Of a stretch of 64,000 bases of DNA, positions 23,955 to 35,437 are shown piece after piece (the first letter of the stretch is position 1; every line of letters starts with the position of its first letter). Under the pieces are notes generated by a model. It saw only the letters and a program-made list of their open reading frames with translations, did not search any database and had not been told where the DNA came from. Where the stretch lies: NCBI RefSeq assembly GCF_036323735.1, contig NC_086036.1:23177564-23241563 (forward strand), read 5' to 3'. Made by a program: the position numbers and the translations under genes. Source of the stretch: Rattus norvegicus (taxonomy: Eukaryota; Chordata; Mammalia; Rodentia; Muridae).

Positions 23955-24583
23955 TCAAAATATCACTATTTGCAGATGATATGATAGTGTACTTAAGTTC
24001 TGCAAAAGTTTCACCAGAGAACTATTTAACCTGATAAAGAACTTCAGCAAAGTGTTGGGGTAAAAAATTAACTCAAACAAATCAGTAGCCTTCCTCTACT
24101 CTAAGGATAAACAGGCTGAGAAAGAAATTAAGGAAATGACACCCTTCACAATAGTCCCAAATTACATAAAATATCTTGGTGTGACTTTAACCAAGCAAGT
24201 GAAAGATCTGTATGACAAGAACTTCAAATCTCTGAAGAAAGAAATTGAGGAAGATCTCAGAAGATGGAAAGATCTCCCATGCTCATGAATTGGCAGGATT
24301 AATATAGTAAAGATGACCATTTTGCCAAAAGCAATCTACAGATTCAATGCAATCTCCATCAAAATTCCTACTCAATTCTCTATAGAGATAGAAAGAGCAA
24401 TTTGCAAATTCATCTGGAATAACAAAAAACCCAGGATAGCTAAAACTATACTGAACAGTAAAAGAACTTCTGGGGGAATCACCTGACTTCAAGCAGTATT
24501 ACAGAGCAATAGTCATAAAAACTGTATGGTATTGGTACAGAGTCAGGCAGGTAGATCAGTGGAACAGAACTGAAGACCCAGAA

Positions 24584-25690
24584 ATGAAACCACACACCTA
24601 TAGCCACTTGATCTTTGACAAAAGAGCTAAAACCATCCAATGGAAGAAAGACAGCATTTTCAACAAATGGTGCTGGTTCAACTGGAGGTCAGCATGTAGA
24701 AGAATGCAGATCGATCCATTCTTATCACCATGTACAAAGCTTAAGTCCAAGTGGATCAAGGACCTCCACATCAAACCAGATATACTCAAACTAATAGAAG
24801 AAAAAGTGGGGAAGAGTCTCGAACACATGGGCACTGGGGAAAATTTCCTGAACAAAACACCAATGGCTTATGCTATAAGATCAAGAATCGACAAATGGGA
24901 CCTCACAAAACTGCAAAGCTTTTGTAAAGCAAAAGACACTGTCATTAGAACAAAATGGCAACCAACAGATTGGGAAAAGATCTTTACCAATCCTACATCT
25001 GATAGAGGGCTAATATCCAAAATATACGAAGAACTCAGGAAGTTAGACTCCAGAGAGCCAAATCACCCTATTAAAAAATGGGGTACAGAGCTAAACAAAA
25101 CATTCTCAGCTGAGGATTATCAAATGGCCAAAAAGCACCGAAAGAAATGTTAAACATCCTTAGTCATCAGGGAAATGCAAATCAAAACAACCCTGAGATT
25201 CCACCTCACACCAGTGAGAATGGCTAAGATAAAAAACTCAGGTAACAGCAGATGCTGGTGAGGATGTAGAGAAAGAGGAACACTCCTCCATTGTTGGTGG
25301 GATTGCAACCTGGTACAACCACTCTGGAAATCAGTCTGGAAATTCCTTAGAAAATTGGACATTACACTACCTGAGGACCCAGCTATACCTCTCTTGGGCA
25401 TATACCCACAAGATGCCCCAACATATAAAAAAGACACGTGCTCCATTATGTTCATAGCAGCCTTATTTATAATAGCCAGAAGCTGGAAAGAACTCAGATG
25501 CCCTTCAACAGAGAAATGGATTCAAAAAATGTGGAACATCTACACAATGGAGTACTACTCAACTATCAAGAACAATGACTTCATGAAATTCATAGGCAAA
25601 TGGAATGAACTACAAAATATCATCCTGAGTGAGGTTATTCAATCACAGAAAAACACATTTGGTATGCACTCATTGATAATTGGATATTAG
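24584..25690 (+). pseudogene. LINE-1 ORF2 C-terminal remnant
   Basis: Two open pieces in different frames, 24584-25153 and 25355-25690, cover the region after the reverse transcriptase. The first ends at a stop after MAKKHRKKC, where the related copy at 62451 continues. The Cys-rich segment between them has an in-frame stop (codon tga in 'gatgctggtgagg'). The second piece holds the usual C-terminal stretch around IYTMEYYSTIKN. The product would have been the endonuclease/reverse transcriptase used for target-primed reverse transcription. It is non-functional here. Confidence 0.85.
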
Positions 25691-25875
25691 CCAAAAAGCT
25701 CAAATTACCCAAGATGCAATATACAGACCACAGGAAGCTCAAGAAGAAGGATGACCAAAATGCAGATGCTCCCACTCCTTCTTAAAAGGGGAAAAATATT
25801 CATAGAAGGGGATATGGAAGCAAAGTTTAGAGCAGCGACTTCAGTCAGAGCCTGTCTCACATGTGGCCCATATAT

Positions 25876-25878
<3 letters not shown>

Positions 25879-25945
<67 letters not shown>
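25879..25945. repeat. Compound (TA)n(GA)n microsatellite inside L1 3' UTR
   Basis: A perfect AT run of about 30 bp passes directly into a perfect AG run of about 37 bp. The corresponding place in the L1 copies at 5717-5737 and 63201-63218 holds only a short 'catacatatac' sequence, so the microsatellite arose within this copy. Confidence 0.95.
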
Positions 25946-25947
<2 letters not shown>

Positions 25948-26461
25948 CAGCCACCAAAACTAAATAAGATTGATGAAACTAAAAAATGCATGCCGAAAGG
26001 GACCAGATATATATCTCTCCTGAGAGACACATCCAGAGCATGTCCAACACAGAGGTCAAGGCTAGCAGCAAACCATCGAACTAAGAACAGGACCCCCTTG
26101 GGGGAAATTAGAGGAAGTACTGAAAGAGTTGAAGGAGCTTGCAACCCCATAAATGCCAACCAACCAGAGCTTCCAGGGACTAAACCACTACCGAAAGACT
26201 ATGCAAGGACTGACCCAGGGCTCCAACTGCATATGTAGCAGAGAACAGCTTTGTTGGGGCACCAGTGGAAGGGAAAGCCCTTGGTCTTACCATGGTTGGA
26301 CCATGTGCAGGGGAATATGGGGGAGGGCAATAAGGGGGATGTATACGGGGAATACCCATATGGGGGAAGAGGGGAGGGAATGGGGGCTTATGGAGAGGAA
26401 ATCGGGAAGAGGAATAACGTTTGAAATGTAAGTAAAGAAATATATAATAAAAAATTTTAAA

Positions 26462-26474
26462 AAAACATTTATTA
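26462..26474. repeat. L1 target-site duplication, right copy
   Basis: Exact copy of 23942-23954 following the A-rich tail. Confidence 0.88.
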
Positions 26475-27079
26475 ATTTGCCTCCTTCTTTCTTTTCCTGC
26501 CACGGTCACCTATCCTCTTTCCAGCTACATGTTAATTCATTAACTTTTGTGTTGAAAAACCCAGGAATTGATGTCTTATGATGATATAAAGGTATAAAAA
26601 TTAGTTAAAATTTCTTACTGTACTTGTAGCTATGAGCAATATGCTTTCTTCTATAATATCACAAATGTCCCACATCAGCTTAACCACCCCCATTAGTCAA
26701 AAACAGATAGTTATGAAATAACTGTAGTAACCTCATCATTTCTGCTTCTGTAAACATTTTCATTCATGGGTCTTAGTCATATAGGCTAAATTTCAAACCT
26801 TTATCATGGTACTTAATCATATAGAATAATCTACCAGTAACAGAAAAGATTAAAACTGATGTGGTGCAGCCTCTTTGTGTTGTAAGAAACCATGGGTTTG
26901 GGCCCATTGCTTCTCTAGAGAACTAGATTGACTGAGTCAGTTGTCTGGGCCTGTTAGTGGAAGGAAGATTGAAATCTCCAATTCTCCAAATCCATGCATT
27001 CTTTTTTGTGGATCTACTAAAACAAGTTACTTGTGTTTCTATCATCCCTGTATCCTTAGGCTATTCTTACCATTTTTTA
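26475..27079. other. Unassigned sequence
   Basis: No gene or repeat is recognised. Confidence 0.4.
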
Positions 27080-27490
27080 AATGCATTTTCATTTATTCTT
27101 TGAGAATTTCATACAATATATTTTATCTTATTATTTTCCCTCTCCCAACTGTTCAGATCTTCATACACCCACCTAGATTTTGTGTTCTCTTTTGTTATTA
27201 AAAACAAAACATCAACAAAAACCATAGAGTTCAGTTTGTGTGACCAACTACCCCTGAGCATAGGGCCCGCCCTGGAGTGTACTTGATATAACACTCTATT
27301 GAAGAAAACTGATTTTCCCTCTCCAGGTGGCTATCAACTGTGAATGGCTTCTTGGCTAGAGGAGGATTTATGTCTTCCCCCATGCTTGGATTTTGTATGG
27401 CTTGAGTTTGTGCAGTTCTTGCCTTTGCTGTCACAGTCTCTTCTGACATCGTTTGTGCATCAGCCTTGCTGTACCTGAAAAACTCTGGCT
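27080..27490 (-). mobile_element. Old antisense LINE-1 3' region
   Basis: 'tgagaatttcatacaata', 'ttttgtgttctcttttgtta', 'agaaaactgattttccct' and 'ttttgtatggcttgagtttg' are the reverse complement of old murid L1 3' sequence in the correct order. The copy is decayed, and its right boundary is a guess. Confidence 0.65.
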
Positions 27491-30400
27491 TAGAATTTAT
27501 CACACTTTTGAGATGGAGTGGCGCCACATCAATCCGTTAGTCTTGAACTCCTGGAGTTGTCCTTCTTCGGCCTCCTGAGGGGCATGTCACTCGTCTGTTT
27601 TCCAGAGTTAACCTTTCTCTTCGTGGAAAGGACTAGGCCTACTTTGAAACAGCACTGTGGATCTCATGAGAGCAAAACCAAAGTCGTCTTGAGTTGATTT
27701 CCTTCCATTAATTTTTTTTTAGCTCCCTCAATTTCCAGTGGTTTGGGGCACAGCTAAACTCCTATAATATTTTTAACAGTGGCCTCGCTGATTTGACACA
27801 GCACTGCACAATGTACTAAGTTGGGATTTACTTGGAAAATAAATCTTTGTTCAATTTTCTTACTCTTATTATAGTTCTGGGTTTGACCTCAATATATTAC
27901 AAATGATCCCATTTTCTATCAATATATATCATGGTAAATATCTGATCTGGATAATTGATATTTTCTATCCATAAGTGCTAAAATGCTTTTCACCATAAAA
28001 ACATTATTAGTTAAAATTATTTTAAAATATATACAAGTACTGCAATGAACATTTAAACTATAAAACAAAGCAACTTTTATAGAGCTGGACTTCAAATAAA
28101 TATCAGAAAATATTCATCTGCATTTTATTGGCCTGAGGTTTCAATCATAGTTTCCTTAGTATGTCCTTGGTAACAATTATAACTGATTGGTGCAATAATG
28201 ACTGTAAAAATATATAAGATCGTATCTGTTAACATCTGAAATATATTTAGATTTCATTTGTTATAATTTTGATATAGTATATCTTAGCTTGATCCTATAC
28301 AGTTCATTATCAATTAAACACAGATAATTCGGATTATTTTGTTGTGTTCCTGGTCTGAATAAGTTGAAAGCTGCCATAACTAACTTAATGAACACTCTCT
28401 AGGCTGACTTGGCAGTAAAGATTTTTAATATTTTGCTTGGATAATTTTACAGGATGCTTCAAATTCCATAAGACAGTATTGATATTAACATTAACATAGC
28501 AGTTTTCTAACTGAAATTGAGACCAGTGTTCGTTTTTGCCAATGCTAGTTGTAAGGCTGTTTCTATTTTCTTCAGACGTAAATTAGAGTACCTTAAATAC
28601 ACAGCATAAATTTCATTGGATAAGATACCCCATAATCAATAACTATGCTTTGGACACTAAGTATCAGGCACTCATTTCTTTACAAATGAGCTTGTTATGA
28701 CCACACAAAATAATGGAAAACCATTATTATGACCATGTGAGATAATGGGAAACTATTTTATAGCAAAAGGAGCCTCACTGAGGATCTGATTTTTTTTTAA
28801 CAACTTACTAACAGAGTGGAAATATGCACCTATTTTCACCCCTCGGGTATTCAGTCATTCTTTTGCAGAACAGAAGTCTAATATATGTGATTCATGTCAT
28901 TCAAATGACATAGAAATTTAAGACTGGGAATAGTCTTTAATGGACTACAATTAGGTATTAAGACGTCCATTCATTTGCCAAGCACCTTGTAAGAGTGGCC
29001 TTTTGAGCTTCTTAGTCATTCCAGATCCATAAAATGTAAATACTAAGTTGAGTAGGGCTAGATCAGTGAGGGGATCCATCATGATTTTTAAAAGATCAGA
29101 GGAAAGACATATTAGGAAAGCATTGAAATTTTTAGCCTACGCTGTTTAGGCAAATGCTAGGAGAGAAATCTGAAAAGTAGTTTGAAAATAAATATTGGTG
29201 GCCTTGTTTTTCCCTTCCTGCAATTTTAACTTTAAATTTCACTCTTTAGTGACATCAAGCCAGAGATGATTCCCAAACAGGGATGGTTCCCTTAACAAAG
29301 CCTTTCCAGAAATACTCTGAAGTGTGGATTAAGATCTGGAGAACCCAACAGCAGTAAAATCTCTGTGTTAATTATTTCAGTTACCTACTGGAGAGAGTTT
29401 GATAATCTCAGCTTGACATGATAGGTCTGTGGGTGAGGATCTCGGAAAGGAAACGTATCTTCTTATGGACAAACATCTGCAAATGCTGGTGCTCTCTGGG
29501 TGCAGAGGACTGAGAAGTGACAAACTAAAGGCTGCACAACGTTCTGCTGTATGCATGCATTGTCTGACGATTATAGTAGAGATCTAATGCCATCCCTGAA
29601 GGTGCAGGGATTGTCAAGCAGGGACCTTCATGAAGCAAACCAGTGAGATATAAATAATAGGTCAAATTTTGATTGCCTTAAAATGTATATTATTTTAGAA
29701 TATCTAGTGAGATATACAAAAAACAGTTTCGAAGTGTGATTTTGAAGTCGAAGAATATTTTCATTTGGAGATATAGAATATGAAGGCATAAAGTTGTGCG
29801 CTCGTTAGAAGCAAATGAAGACGCAACAGACAATGAGATTCTATGCACAGTGCTTGATCGAAAGCTGCAAGAATAGACGCCTTTATGAACAATGTCTTGA
29901 GCAAGAACACATCTAAGCAAGAAACTTACTGCAAATTTTGGTTCAATTTTAATTGGTTAAATACTATTATTTTCACATATTCATCCAAGAATAAGCTGGT
30001 GGAGAATTAAACTATGATAAGCAAAGACCAACAACATAAAAAAAAAATCGCCAAAGAAACAAGTCATGGTCAGTGCTACCCAAGAGTGATCCTGGAATTA
30101 ATTGTGTTATCCACAAAGGACTTAGAACTCATTTGTGCATGTATGTGATCTTGGTCTTAGAAAAACCAAGATGAAAATAATCAAAGAGGCAGGAAATCAT
30201 TACTGAGAATCAAGGACAGGGCTCAGTCATACGCTTTCCATCTCAGAACTTGGTGATGACACAAAGGAAACCCCATGCTTCCCATGATCAGGTTATCAAT
30301 TGCAATAGCTACATAGTCCATGGGAGATGTTCTTTAGAATAAAACATGCATGATATTCAAATGTAGCAAGTAATGTTACTCTAATCTACATGAGCATTGA

Positions 30401-31130
30401 AAATGAGATTCTCAAAAGTCTTCTGCATCTGGTGAGCAAGAAAGGCTAACTAAATTCCTCCTTTCTGAGTTTGAAATTGCATATGTAATAATTTTCATCT
30501 TTTAAAAATTATGTAATTTCCCCACACAAGCCTGCAGATTTTCTGAGTTTTTGTTTTACTACAGGTCCATGATGAATATTAATATCAGTTTGTTGTTTTA
30601 CTGTTTGACTTTGCTTTCAAATAAAGCTTTCTCTTTTTTTTATTCCACTGTAAAGTTTTCCATCAGTTAGCGTCAAACAATCATTCTTGTCCTGCTGTTG
30701 TATATGTGTGTGTGTGGCTGTAAATAATTTGCTTTGTTTATTTTGTTACCTTGATGATATTTATGGATTGTGTCATGGAAAGCCTATCTTAGAGACCTCT
30801 CTTTTGAAGACCATATAAATTTGAACTCTTTTTATTTTAACCTTGTGTGTCTCATCCTCTAATCCTGGGGTATATTTTATTGAAACTCTGTTTTTTTCTT
30901 TTGTTCTGTTTGTTTTGCTTTTCTCAACTGACTTCTGCAGCTTGTTAGTATTTCCTGAAGAAATTAGTGTGAAAAGGCAAAAAGATTGACATGATGCTTG
31001 GAAAAAATAAAAACAACATTTTCTCCCACATTCTAACCAGAGTGTTTAAAAAATAAAACTGCAATTACATTAGTGACAAGGCCAATTAACACCTTATATA
31101 ACCCTTATATAACAAAACACTCATGATACA
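27491..31130. other. Long unassigned AT-rich stretch
   Basis: About 3.6 kb with no recognised repeat, microsatellite or gene. The sequence is complex and AT-rich, and all open frames are short. It may be ancestral single-copy DNA. Confidence 0.4.
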
Positions 31131-31136
31131 CCACAT

Positions 31137-31179
31137 TCACACACACGCACACACACGCGCACACACATACACACGCACA
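31137..31179. repeat. (CA)n repeat, imperfect
   Basis: CA repeats interrupted by CG and TA steps. Confidence 0.85.
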
Positions 31180-31699
31180 GCGTTTCTGTTATGTTGAATT
31201 TATCTTGTCCACCTCTCTACTGCCAAGTCATAGTGTGTGTCTTGGCTTCATTCTGAACCCACCATGAACTGAACATGGGAATTCCACCTTTTCATATGCT
31301 GAATTTAGGGAAGAATGAGAGACCACTTCTCTAAAAACTGCTTTGAAATCTGTTTATAATCATTAATCACACAAAGTAACAAGATGTCAGATTTGAAAAT
31401 CAGTGTGGCAATTATATGCAGTACCCAAGAAGATAAGTCTTTTAAAGCTCAATAAATAAATATGCTAAGAAGGAGGAGGAACCATATATTATACATTAGC
31501 CAAGGATTCATGTTAAGACACTAAGAGTAAATAAATTCAGCCTAGGAAGCCAAGGCTTGGATAGTTACACACGGTTATAGATCAACAATGACAACAAAAA
31601 GCACTTTAAAACACTGTTTCAGGAAAAGAGGATCCATGATGGCAAGCTAGAGTCAATAACCTCTTTCATATTTGATTTCATGTCATCTTTTTAATAACT

Positions 31700-32075
31700 T
31701 CATGTATCAGCACTGCATCTACACACCTATGCACCTCTTTCCTCCTCCAACTCCTCTCCTTTTGTGCCCTCCCATCTCACCCCCAAACTCATAATGTCTT
31801 CTTTATTAATGATGTGCGTGTGTGTGTGTGTGTTTGTGTGTGTGCGCGTGTGTGTGCTTGTGTGTGTGTCTGTGTGTGTCTGTGTGTCTGTGTGTGTCTG
31901 TGTGTGTATGTGTGTATGTGTGTCTGTGTGTGTGCGTGTGTGTGTGTGTGTGTGTGTAACACACTGAGTCTATTTAGTGTTACTCATATGTACATATGTC
32001 AATTGCTGAACACTTGGGATTGGACAAACTATGCCAATCCCTTAGGGAAACTGAGTCTCCCTCACTTAGCAACAT
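31700..32075 (-). mobile_element. Old antisense LINE-1 3' region
   Basis: A pyrimidine-rich left part (31735-31795) and a right part with 'cactgagtctatttagtgtt' flank a TG tract. This is the same architecture as the antisense L1 at 741-1725. The right boundary is uncertain. Confidence 0.55.
31813..31958. repeat. (TG)n-rich microsatellite
   Basis: About 146 bp of TG with CG, TT, TC and TA interruptions, ending in a perfect TG run. The 67- and 90-codon Cys/Val-rich open frames across it are repeat artefacts. Confidence 0.93.
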
Positions 32076-33142
32076 TGGCAATCTGAGATTATGGAAATTC
32101 CTCAATTCTGCTGGAGAAGAATATGTCTACACTATAATGGTGTGTCAGGATATGGTTTCCCTAGGAAAGCAGAAGTTACTAAAATGCAAGAGAATCTATA
32201 CCGAAGTACAAAATTATATAAGCGAGCACAGTGGGTGCAGATAAAGTACAACAGCCACAAAGCAACACATGTCATTCCTATCCTTCCATAGTAATCTGCA
32301 AATGAAATTAAAAAATCCATAGAGCTCCATAATGCTCTTAAAATATGATGGTTAGTTAAGGGTAAAATGATACAACAAAGATTAAATCCATATATTTGTT
32401 GACATTAGGACCTCCCCTGATTACTGATTTTATGACCCCTATGGTGTGAATAAATCCATCCCAAATGTTTATCCTTTGTGCTATAATACCTGTAGAAGAC
32501 AATTTCATGGAGAAAATGGTAAGTTTAAAGGCAGTGAAGAATCCACATGATACATAAATGCTTCTATTGGTTTGGATTTAAATAGCTGTAATTCTCCCCT
32601 TGCCTCTGGAGATAACTGGGAATTGTCCAATGCCATCTCTTTTTCTGGAGCTTTAAAAAGATTGGTTAGTGCATATAAACATTTTTATTTTGTTGAAATT
32701 GCTCTGGAAATACCAACCACAGCTCGTGAGAGCGAAAAGGAATTGGTGAACAAATTCCTTCCTTTCCCTTGCCATACCCTAGCTTACATAGATTGCAAGC
32801 TTAGCATTTTTATAGACTCTCCTAGATTCTAAATCAGAAAGTGGAGAGAATTCAAGATTAGATTACCAAACTTCTCCCCCAATGTTCCAGGCAATGATGG
32901 CTAAGTACTAAAATGACACTCCAGTAAGGGAGCTGAGAACTCCTCACTGGCAGAGTTATCCACGGTGCAGTGTTTTTTTTCAATTTTGCCAGAATGTGGA
33001 TAATCTCTTTTGCCTCAATTTATTTATTTTAAGATTTGATCTTGCAGTTTATATTTATTCAAGGAATTAGCCATCTGTTTCTCATGATTAATATTCTCAT
33101 CTTCCTTAAGTATCGTAATAGCAATCAGAATTAATGTCTGCA
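32076..33142. other. Unassigned sequence
   Basis: No gene or repeat family is recognised. Short frames (for example 86 codons at 32572-32832) have no known motif. Confidence 0.4.
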
Positions 33143-33305
33143 TGGTTTTTTATTTTAAAAAAAATTATCCCCATACGCTCATATACATGAATGCTTAGGG
33201 AATAGCAGTAGGAGGTATGGCCTTGATGAAATACGGGTGGCCCTGTTTTAGGAAGTATGTCATGAGGGTTGGGCTTTGGGGTTTCAAATGCTCGAGCCAG
33301 GCCCA

Positions 33306-33358
<53 letters not shown>

Positions 33359-33548
33359 GTTTTATGCTGATATGGGTGCAAAACTCTCAGCTACCTCTCC
33401 AGGACCACGTCTGCCTTTGTTCTGCTGTGCTTCCCGCCTTGACAATAGTAGAGTAAACCTCTGAAACCGTAAGTCAGTCCAAATGAATGTTTCTTTATGA
33501 GAGTTGTTATGGTCGTGGTTTCACAGCAATAGAACATTAACTAAGACA
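33143..33548 (+). repeat. ERVL-MaLR-type LTR with TC expansion
   Basis: Blocks 'tgggctttggggtttcaaa', 'ctcagctacctctccagga', 'cttcccgccttgacaata' and the end 'cattaactaagaca' follow the MaLR LTR order. The left end is eroded, so the start is approximate and no duplication could be confirmed. The family's short CT-rich stretch has grown into a 49-bp TC microsatellite. Confidence 0.75.
33309..33357. repeat. (TC)n microsatellite
   Basis: A perfect TC tract within the LTR. It generates the Ser/Leu-rich and Arg/Glu-rich open frames on the two strands. Confidence 0.95.
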
Positions 33549-33870
33549 CAAAGTGACCCAAAATTGAAGGGGATCTTTGCCCCCTTGTTAACATACCCTT
33601 TCAGTGTTCTTTCTATGCTGTCTCTTATTACTTATCTAAAGTTATTTATTCTAGATATCAGGGATTATAATCAGGACAAGTTGAAAGTGGTCTACTAGCT
33701 GCTCCTCTTTTCTTAAAAAAAAAAAATTACGCATAATCTCAACATAAGCCTTCCCTGGTTTCTGCTCCATTATTCTCACTCCCCTCCTTCTCTAAGGATC
33801 CTTACTCTCTTGTCTCACAGCCAACTTCACGTCCCTGTTCATGGCACCACTTCTTTACCACTCTAGAGGA
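33549..33870. other. Unassigned sequence
   Basis: About 0.3 kb with an A-run at 33715-33726 and otherwise no recognised feature. Confidence 0.4.
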
Positions 33871-34248
33871 TGTGGGCCTTGGGAGAATGGAGTTGATAAA
33901 TGAGGCAGACAAAGTCTTACCCAATAGGCAACTTTATTGAGAGTATCAGACAATTTATACTCTGAAGATTAAGGTCATAAGGGAAAACCACACATGACAG
34001 ACAATCCACATGTTGCAAAAATATGTTTTCCATAGAGCCATGCAAACAATACAATAGCCTGTTGTACTGAATAATCTGAAGTAAACTCACTCCTATCCAC
34101 TACACCTGGGAGGAACACGAAAACACATTCCAAGAGCAAGCCCTTGTTTTTATAGAAACTGAGACAAGACTCATCTTATTTTCTTGCCGTTTGCTCCCAT
34201 GCACTCAGAAATCGCCTCACATGACTCCATTCTTGGACTGTTCCTACA
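33871..34248 (-). repeat. Possible solo retroviral LTR, minus strand
   Basis: Read on the minus strand, the segment begins TGTAGGAACAG. It has a TATAAAAA box (34150-34157), and a tctcAATAAAg poly(A) signal about 0.2 kb further on (33934-33944). The plus-strand boundary tgtgggcc gives a TG...CA form. No matching direct repeat is seen and the family is not recognised, so the boundary near 33871 is tentative. Confidence 0.4.
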
Positions 34249-34919
34249 AGGTCAGTATGTTCGTAACATACAAAATATACTCTGCTCTATTTTATGTGAC
34301 CGTAAGTCTCAAATGAACTAATCTTTGAGTTTATTTGCTTCTTCACATACATATAGACATATCCTACATTCTTCCAAAAATGTGGGTTTGTGCTTAAATA
34401 CAAAGATGCCTCTGGCAATTTCCCAGACAATAGAAACTATGAAATATTCATTAATTTTGTCTTTCTCCTTATGTTTTGAGCTACTTAGTACATCTTATAA
34501 ACACCATGAAATAGACCAGGAATGTGACGTATAGTGGATTCTGGTGGTTAATCTCAGACTCCAATGAGAGAAGTCGTTAGCAGCTCAAAGGCAGTAGTGA
34601 GAGAGTAATACTAGACAAATGAAGAAGCAAGAGAAAGGACTTACTGAGATCGGTAGGGATTGAATTACTGTGCGTCTAAGCCTCTTAAAGCAGCCAAGAT
34701 GCTGCTAAAACATTATACCAGGTCTTCAGAAGCCGGATCGGGAAACTAGAGGGATGTTACTGTTCCCTCAAAACTGTAGCCTTAGGTTCTTGGGGGCCTG
34801 TGAGAATCTGGGCACTAAAGACTGAAGCAGTCGCATTAACATGCATTTGCCAGTCACCTTAGAACATCCAATTTGAAAACCAGTTGGTCTTTTCACAGAC
34901 AGGAACAGAAAAGAACTTG
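34249..34919. other. Unassigned sequence upstream of the L1 chimera
   Basis: No gene or repeat is recognised. If the direct repeat at 34920 is the insertion boundary, this is pre-insertion host DNA. It could instead hold more L1 5' UTR, which I cannot exclude. Confidence 0.4.
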
Positions 34920-34934
34920 AAACTTCAAACAGGA
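34920..34934. repeat. Direct repeat (probable TSD), left copy
   Basis: aaacttcaaacagga occurs here and again at 39352-39366, immediately after an A29 run. The left junction g|aaac fits the loose T|AAAA preference of the L1 endonuclease. Confidence 0.75.
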
Positions 34935-35437
34935 GGAAACAGACCGGATAAACAGTTCTCTGCACCCAAATCCCGTGGGAGGGAGAGCTAAACCTTCAGA
35001 GAGGCAGACACGCCTGGGAAACCAGAAGAGACTGCACTCTGTGCACATCCAGACGCCAGAGGAAAACACCAAACGTCATCTGGAACCCTGGTGCATGGAG
35101 GCTCCCGGAAAGAGCGGCACAGATCTTCCCGGTTGCTGCCGCCGCGGAGAGGACTTAGGCAGTACCCCACGAGCAAACTTGAGCCTTGGAACTACAGGTG
35201 GGACCAACTTTTCCCCTGCAAGAAACCTGCCTGGTGAACTCAAGACACAGGCCCACAGGAACAGCTGAAGACCTGTAGAGAGGAAAAACTACACGCCCGA
35301 AAGCAGAACACTCTGTCCCCATAACTGGCTGAAAGAAAACAGGAAAACAGGTCTACAGCACTCCTGACACACAGGCTTATAGGACAGTCTAGCCACGGTC
35401 AGAAATAGCAGAACAAAGTAACACTAGAGATAATCTG
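34935..35437 (+). promoter_or_regulatory. Rat LINE-1 5' UTR (promoter region)
   Basis: About 0.5 kb of GC-richer sequence directly upstream of ORF1, recognised as rat L1 leader by its continuity with ORF1 and blocks such as 'gggagggagagctaaacc' and 'gacacaggcccacaggaac'. L1 5' UTRs carry an internal promoter. Whether the 5' end is complete cannot be told without a consensus. Confidence 0.7.

Larger units (their letters stand above)
23955..26461 (+). mobile_element. 5'-truncated rat LINE-1, 2.5 kb
   Basis: The copy begins within the reverse-transcriptase part of ORF2, at the catalytic FADD-type motif ('tttgcagatgat', 23969-23980). It runs through the ORF2 C-terminus and 3' UTR to an A-rich tail at about 26461. 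ORF2 is broken by frameshifts and stops. The longest open piece is 24584-25153 (189 codons), and the Cys-rich region near 25250 is interrupted. The 3' UTR carries a TA/GA microsatellite at 25879-25945. An exact 13-bp duplication flanks it. It is a dead copy of moderate age. Confidence 0.92.

Noticed and set aside
31764..32086. Cys/Val-rich open frames
   Set aside because: Same cause: TG microsatellite.
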